Of a stretch of 6,287 nt of DNA, positions 4,522 to 6,287 are shown one piece after another. The notes under the pieces were generated by a model that was given only the letters and a program-made list of their open reading frames with translations, searched no databases and had not been told where the DNA came from. The stretch comes from an uncultured Clostridia bacterium (GTDB lineage: Bacteria > Bacillota > Clostridia > Oscillospirales > Oscillospiraceae), in assembly GCA_945867445.1 (NCBI GenBank), contig CAMBID010000051.1, positions 1 to 6,287 on the forward strand. The letters are read 5' to 3'. Position 1 is the first letter of the stretch; each line of letters starts with the position of its first letter. Position numbers and translations under genes: made by a program.

Positions 4522-4612
4522 CCTCCGCCGGGGCGGAGGCCCCGGGCTTCCGGCGGAAACTGTCCCTCCCGCGCGGAAACGTTTGCGTGAGCGGCGGAAG
4601 AATTCTGCCGCC
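4522..4612. repeat. GC-rich inverted repeats downstream of the operon
   Basis: Two structures follow the terminator. CCTCCGC (4522-4528) pairs with GCGGAGG (4533-4539), a short hairpin. GGCGG-A-AGAATTCT-G-CCGCC (4593-4612) is a 20-base palindrome with one A/G mismatch, the form of a dimeric protein-binding site. A smaller palindrome AAACGTTT lies at 4577-4584. No function is visible. Together with the entries after it, this accounts for the 315-base gap before the pyrophosphatase gene; I see no reading frame with a ribosome-binding site there. Confidence 0.4.
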
Positions 4613-4627
4613 CTGCAAAGAGACGAA

Positions 4628-4654
4628 AATTTCCGGCACGGGAAATTGTTTTTT
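4628..4654 (+). terminator. Weak second terminator-like hairpin
   Basis: AATTTCC (4628-4634) pairs with GGAAATT (4641-4647) around a six-base loop, and is followed by G and then six T (4649-4654). The stem is short and A/T-rich, but the T-run is better than that of the operon terminator at 4484. It may be a backup stop insulating the next promoter. Confidence 0.4.
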
Positions 4655-4705
4655 GTTGGAAACGTAAAAAAGGAAAAGCGTTGCGCACAAAAAAGCAAGA
4701 TTTCC

Positions 4706-4733
4706 TTGAAAACCTCCGCCGCTGTGCTAAAAT
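4706..4733 (+). promoter_or_regulatory. Promoter of the membrane pyrophosphatase gene
   Basis: TTGAAA (4706-4711), a 16-base spacer and TAAAAT (4728-4733), with TG at 4725-4726 forming an extended -10 (TGC). Both hexamers match 5 of 6. A-tracts at 4666-4671, 4674-4677 and 4689-4694 lie upstream and may bend the DNA or contact RNA polymerase. Expected start is near 4740, giving a leader of about 50 nt. Confidence 0.75.
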
Positions 4734-4743
4734 GTTGACATTC

Positions 4744-4775
4744 AAAATCATCCCCGGCGCAAATGTAATGATTTT
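4744..4775 (+). promoter_or_regulatory. Leader hairpin directly before the pyrophosphatase ribosome-binding site
   Basis: AAAATCAT (4744-4751) and ATGATTTT (4768-4775) form an 8-bp A/T-rich inverted repeat with a 16-base loop. It begins about four bases after the predicted transcription start, and the Shine-Dalgarno sequence AAGGAG (4776-4781) follows with no gap. It could be a mild translational or stability element, or an operator at the DNA level. Confidence 0.42.
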
Positions 4776-4790
4776 AAGGAGTGGAAAGAA

Positions 4791-6287
4791 ATGGATAACC
4801 TGATCTGGGCCGCACCGGTACTGGCCATCCTGGCTCTGGTGTTCGCCGCCGCCAAGACCTCCATGGTCTCCAAGGCCGAGGCCGGCACCGACCGCATGAA
4901 GGAGATCGCGGGCAGCATCAGCGAGGGCGCGCACGCCTTCCTCTTCGCCGAGTATAGGATCCTGGTGATCTTTGTGGCGGTGCTGTTCCTGCTTATCGGC
5001 TTTTTCATCAGATGGAAGACCGCCCTCTGCTTCCTGGTGGGCGCGGCCTTCTCCGTGGCCGCCGGCTACGTGGGCATGAACGTGGCCACCAAGGCCAATG
5101 TCCGCACCGCCAACGCCGCCCGGACCTCCGGCATGAACCGGGCCCTGAGCCTGGCCTTCGCCGGCGGCTCCGTCATGGGCATGTGCGTGGTGGGCCTGGG
5201 CCTTCTGGGCTGCTCTGTGATCTATGCCGTCACCAAGGATACCGAGATCCTCACCGGCTTCTCCCTGGGCGCCTCCTCCATTGCCCTCTTCGCCCGTGTG
5301 GGCGGCGGCATCTACACCAAGGCTGCCGACGTGGGCGCGGACCTGGTGGGCAAGGTCGAGGCCGGCATCCCCGAGGATGACCCCCGGAACCCCGCCGTCA
5401 TCGCCGACAACGTGGGCGACAACGTGGGCGACGTGGCCGGCATGGGCGCGGACCTCTTTGAGAGCTATGTGGGCGCGCTGGTCTCCGCCCTGACTCTGGG
5501 CGTCGTGGCCTTCCAGGCCGAGGGCGCCATCTTCCCCCTGGTGCTGGCCGCCGCCGGCATCCTGGCTTCCATCATCGGCTGCTTCTTCGTGAAGGGCGAT
5601 GAGAAGGCCAACCCCCACAAGGCCCTGAAGATGGGCTCCTACGTCTCCTCCGCCGTGGTAGTGGTGGCCTCCCTGGTTCTGGGCAAGGTGTTCTTCGGCG
5701 GCTTCGCCCAGGCCATCGCCATCATCGCGGGCCTCATCGTGGGCCTCGTCATCGGCATCGTCACCGAGATCTACACCTCCGGCGACTATAACTCCGTCAA
5801 GAAGATCGCCCAGCAGTCTGAGACCGGCGCCGCCACCACCATCATCAGCGGCCTGGCCGTGGGCATGATGTCCACCGCCGTGCCCATCCTGCTGATCTGC
5901 GTGGGTATCTTCATCTCCTACCAGGTGGCCGGGCTTTACGGCATCGCCCTCGCGGCGGTCGGCATGCTCTCCACCACCGGCATCACCGTGGCCGTGGACG
6001 CCTACGGCCCCATCGCCGACAACGCCGGCGGCATCGCCGAGATGAGCGGTCTGGATCACTCCGTCCGCGAGATCACGGACAAGCTGGACGCTGTGGGCAA
6101 CACCACCGCCGCCATGGGCAAGGGCTTCGCCATCGGCTCCGCCGCCCTCACCGCCCTGGCCCTCTTCATGAGCTATGCCCAGGCCGTGGGCATCGACCTC
6201 AGCGGCATCAACATCCTGGATTCCCGGGTCACCATCGGCCTGCTGCTGGGCGGCATGCTGCCCTTCATCTTCACGGCCCTCACCATG
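4791..6287 (+). CDS. hppA: Membrane-bound pyrophosphatase, K+-dependent, probably Na+-translocating (3' truncated by window end)
   Basis: The first 499 residues of a family member usually around 650-750 residues long; the frame is open to the window end. The enzyme hydrolyses cytoplasmic pyrophosphate and pumps Na+ and/or H+ across the membrane. Seen: about twelve hydrophobic segments, the first at 5-22; the substrate-binding block DVGADLVGK (180-188) with EDDPRNP (195-201); and [12 protein letters not shown] (206-217), whose aspartates bind Mg-PPi. GNTTAA (436-441) has Ala440 where K+-independent enzymes carry Lys, so K+ dependence is expected. DLFESYVG (221-228) places Glu224 in the Na+-pump position rather than one helical turn later, as in plant H+ pumps. 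[16 protein letters not shown] (403-418) is the second acidic motif. The start follows AAGGAG (4776-4781) by nine bases. It has its own promoter and is separate from the deo operon. The missing part is the last helices with the third acidic motif. Confidence 0.95.
   Translation, partial: MDNLIWAAPVLAILALVFAAAKTSMVSKAEAGTDRMKEIAGSISEGAHAFLFAEYRILVIFVAVLFLLIGFFIRWKTALCFLVGAAFSVAAGYVGMNVATKANVRTANAARTSGMNRALSLAFAGGSVMGMCVVGLGLLGCSVIYAVTKDTEILTGFSLGASSIALFARVGGGIYTKAADVGADLVGKVEAGIPEDDPRNPAVIADNVGDNVGDVAGMGADLFESYVGALVSALTLGVVAFQAEGAIFPLVLAAAGILASIIGCFFVKGDEKANPHKALKMGSYVSSAVVVVASLVLGKVFFGGFAQAIAIIAGLIVGLVIGIVTEIYTSGDYNSVKKIAQQSETGAATTIISGLAVGMMSTAVPILLICVGIFISYQVAGLYGIALAAVGMLSTTGITVAVDAYGPIADNAGGIAEMSGLDHSVREITDKLDAVGNTTAAMGKGFAIGSAALTALALFMSYAQAVGIDLSGINILDSRVTIGLLLGGMLPFIFTALTM

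Noticed and set aside
4574..4587. CcpA-type cre site around AAACGTTT
   Set aside because: Only the central CG and a few inner positions match; the outer T/W/A positions do not fit the consensus.
4735..4769. TTGACA (4735-4740) with TGTAAT (4764-4769) as the hppA promoter
   Set aside because: The spacer would be 23 bases. The overlapping TTGAAA-N16-TAAAAT with TGn is correctly spaced.
5403..5440. Tandem DNA repeat GACAACGTGGGC
   Set aside because: It encodes the catalytic DNVGDNVGD motif of the pyrophosphatase and is conserved for protein reasons.
3789..6059. Very long minus-strand reading frame (756 codons)
   Set aside because: It lies opposite deoD, the flavoprotein gene and hppA. Its translation is a low-complexity Gly/His/Asp/Ala mixture typical of the antisense of GC-rich coding DNA, and no ribosome-binding site is seen.

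Overview
The window looks like a chromosomal segment of a high-GC, gut-type Clostridia bacterium (Oscillospiraceae-like: Flavonifractor, Oscillibacter or Lawsonibacter relatives). This is inferred from strong AGGAGG ribosome-binding sites, GC-rich third codon positions in every gene, sigma-A promoters with an extended -10 (TGn), and the gene content: a DeoD/DeoC pair, a CxxCxxC flavoprotein and a K+-dependent membrane pyrophosphatase. No phage or transposase gene is present. All five recognised genes plus the 3'-truncated sixth lie on the + strand.

Layout. (1) 65-988 is a stand-alone ketopantoate-reductase-family gene closed by a 15-bp hairpin terminator. (2) 989-1464 is a 476-base non-coding stretch. 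It holds a near-consensus promoter on the minus strand (1258-1230) with an A/T-rich upstream region. That promoter fires toward the panE terminator, which is symmetric enough to work in both directions, so the stretch predicts an unannotated RNA of about 220 nt on the minus strand. Further right are three GAAAACCG repeats spaced about two helical turns apart and a + promoter. (3) 1465-2133 is a HAD phosphatase resembling the phosphoglycolate phosphatase/5'-nucleotidase group. (4) 2134-2401 has a good extended -10 promoter followed by a leader packed with inverted repeats. (5) 2402-4475 is a three-gene operon: deoC (deoxyribose-phosphate aldolase), deoD (purine nucleoside phosphorylase) and a flavodoxin-fold protein with an iron-sulfur-flavoprotein-like cysteine motif, ended by a 16-bp hairpin. 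(6) 4476-4790 is non-coding, with a second weak terminator-like hairpin, A-tracts, an extended -10 promoter and a leader hairpin. (7) 4791 to the window end is the first 499 residues of a membrane pyrophosphatase with the sequence marks of a K+-dependent, Na+-pumping enzyme.

Function. The centre of the window is (deoxy)nucleoside breakdown. A possible nucleotidase (HAD) yields nucleosides, DeoD phosphorolyses purine (deoxy)nucleosides, and DeoC splits deoxyribose 5-phosphate into acetaldehyde and glyceraldehyde 3-phosphate. The phosphopentomutase needed between DeoD and DeoC is not in the window. The flavoprotein is a less expected partner. The most interesting unexplained items are the predicted minus-strand RNA at 1003-1223, the hairpin-array leader or small repeat element upstream of deoC, and the cysteine motif in the deo-operon flavoprotein.
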